A DNA stretch of 64,000 nt from Varroa destructor (taxonomy: Eukaryota > Arthropoda > Arachnida > Mesostigmata > Varroidae), in contig NW_019211454.1 of NCBI RefSeq assembly GCF_002443255.2, positions 54,987,823 to 55,051,822 on the forward strand, given 5' to 3'. Under the pieces are notes generated by a model. It made no database searches. It was not told the origin of the DNA and was given only the letters and a program-made list of their open reading frames with translations. The first letter of the stretch is position 1, and every line of letters begins with the position of its first letter. The position numbers and the translations under genes were made by a program. Below, piece by piece: positions 61,964 to 64,000 of this stretch.

Positions 61964-64000
61964 GTAACAAACTCCGCGGTCTTAAACGATAACACGGTAG
62001 AGCTGTAACAGATGCATTATCAGAGCACGCGAACTAGCATCAATGATAAAAGTAGCACTATTATCGTCGTCATAATCTATATATGACAGCTAGAAATACA
62101 TAAACGGTAAATCGTTTCAAAGCAACACAAGTTTTCTTCACATAATATTAACAATTACATATAGTCATCTTTGGTAGTCCGCTAAGGTCCGCATGTCTAT
62201 ACTAGGGAGTCTAAACGACCCAGCTAACCTAGAGTCAGATGCCAACTGAGCATACGGGCATGTCTCGCAAGAATCACGGATATTTAATGTACATACAATA
62301 TACCTTAGTTCTCTAAGTGTGTAGTGTTAGTTTACTTCAACTACACCGGTGACTCAGTTAATTATTGATAATGTCTTTTTGACGTTCGATCGAAGAGTCA
62401 TTATTTCTGGTTTTGGTAGGTGGCTGCGGTGCTAGCGGCTTTTCGACCCAACTCGGAAACATAAACAATGTTCTATTAGGGGAATCAAAAGCACCTTGCT
62501 TCAATAGCATTTGTAGTGTATGGTATTAAGGTTTACGTACGAACAGTTACCGTAGTTTCTATTTTTTTTTCCCTTACACTCTGTCATATATGGCAAAGCC
62601 ATCTGAGCTATGCTGGACTTCAACCTCGTTGCTTACTTCTGCTTTCAGAGCAGTAGAACTTGACTTCTAAAGATTTCGTTGCTTATGCAGCACAACTTCG
62701 GCGCTGCCACTCGCATAAATGATGGAGTGAAGGTCGTTCAGCGCTAGCCCTGATTCAGGCGTTTGTCCTTCTGTGCAATAACCTTAAACATTAGAGCCTT
62801 CATTATCCAAAAGATTAGGATCACTGTTTGTAATAGCCGTAGTAAACAACTTAGGTGGTACATCACTAAAAGGAGGTTGAAATGAAAGCCGCTGAACTAC
62901 CCTAGAAGTATTACCGACTTCCACCCGATAAAAACACAATGATATTACGAAACAAAAAACCCGTTGGCTGGCTGACCATGGCTGAAGGCTTGGAGCCACA
63001 GAACCGAAACGGCCTTGGTTGCCCGAACGAATGTAGTCGTTACCGAACAGATTATCAAACTGAAGCGTAATTTACAATAACCTATTAGCTACCACGTATG
63101 TATCATATGGATAGGGTCGTTTGTTGTTGCACAGTGTAGCATAAACATATTACGACGGGCAGATTTAAGAACATTGTCGATCTGCTCTCAAGTGTGTGGC
63201 CAAAACATGCCCGTGTAGTCGATATGATGTGTAGAGATCAACAGGAAATCATCTCTAGGTTTAGATGGATAGAAAAACCTGGTGCGGCAGATCGTTTATT
63301 CCGTTTTGTCATGATGTGCTGCAATTCTTTCCTTGATCCAGGTGATCGCCAAAGGATTGTGGTACGGGCCTCATGCATACCTCAAGAGCGGATGGAACAA
63401 GATGGACGGAATGCTTGTCTCAATTTCGCTCATAGATTTTATGCTCACCATCGTCGCAGATGGAGGACCCCGCATTTTCGGTACGCTCAATCCAAACTGA
63501 CATGCGTTTTTCTCATCCAGAGAGCTCCGAGTATTATGTAGCCCGTAAATGGTTGACTAAAAGTGAGGCATTTTTTGTTGCTAGAGCGCCTATTTCACAA
63601 ACATATTCAATGAAACTAGAAGACAGATACAAGACAGGGTAGGTTCATTCTCGTTCTTTCAGGACAATGTTTTAGAAATTCGGTAAGCGAGCAGCTCGAA
63701 GCGATGTTGTAAACAATATATTATAGGGTTTTAACTAGGTTGTCACGGAGGAGACGGACTGTTTCTAGTATGTTGTTATGAGATAATAATTTTTTTCAGT
63801 TTATATACATTTTTACAACTAATATTGAAACAACCAATACTACGTAGAATTTTTTTTTAAGATACGATTTTATCCACATCCCACTGTTTCAGTCTCTTCT
63901 TCTATCCTTCTGTTTTTTTATCGTACACGAAACCTATTTCTCCGAGTGTGATAAAATCAAAGTGTATTTTCTGTTGAGAATATCAGCTTGGTTTTCCAGC
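61964..64000 (+). other. Ca-alpha1T: Intron, continuing past the window
   Basis: At least 2.0 kb after donor GTAACA. I found no further channel exon. A plus-strand open stretch at 63194-63541 (115 codons) is unassigned. The end is T-rich. Confidence 0.8.
63194..63541 (+). other. Unassigned open frame in the last intron
   Basis: 115 codons, with protein-like wording in the first half (QQEIISRFRWIEKPGAADRL) and a basic His/Arg-rich second half. No channel homology, no paired splice borders in channel phase, no recognised family. Could be a transposon remnant, a nested gene or chance. Confidence 0.2.

Overview
This window is animal genomic DNA lying entirely inside one large plus-strand gene: the alpha-1 pore subunit of a T-type (Cav3) voltage-gated calcium channel, called Ca-alpha1T in Drosophila. 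I placed 23 coding exons by conceptual translation, GT-AG (and one AC-ended) splice borders, and unbroken codon phase from exon to exon. The Cav3 class is shown by the glutamate filter residues of domains I and II, a helix-plus-basic gating-brake region after IS6, and the Cys-rich turret of domain I. The gene starts before base 1 and continues past base 64000: domain III from S3 on, domain IV and the C terminus are not here. Sequence style (AT-rich introns, intron-rich gene, very long Ser/Thr/Gln-rich I-II linker, arthropod-like IS5-IS6 wording) suggests an arthropod, perhaps a mite or tick. The species assignment is inference with low certainty.

Layout. Bases 129-33179 (8 exons): domain I, S1 to S6 plus the gating brake. 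Bases 34442-42132 (4 exons): the I-II linker, about 940 to 1130 residues, with two alternative in-frame donors in its second exon. Bases 42391-55947: domain II, including two alternative exons (47995-48115 and 54728-54881) that both encode the end of IIS5 plus the extracellular turret. Bases 56380-61031 (5 exons): the II-III linker, with a 57-base cassette-like exon. Bases 61691-61963: domain III S1-S2.

The most interesting points are: (1) the mutually exclusive turret exons, where codon phase forces a premature stop if both or neither are used; (2) an apparent AT-AC (U12-type) intron end at base 128, at the same protein position and phase as the minor intron known in sodium-channel genes; (3) a 570-base in-frame exon extension in the I-II linker; (4) a 57-base microexon; (5) an exact 45-base direct repeat about 1 kb apart in an intron. 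The introns also hold a decayed mariner transposase copy, a reverse-transcriptase fragment, microsatellites, and several open stretches I could not assign. I saw no rRNA, tRNA, CRISPR or prokaryotic features.
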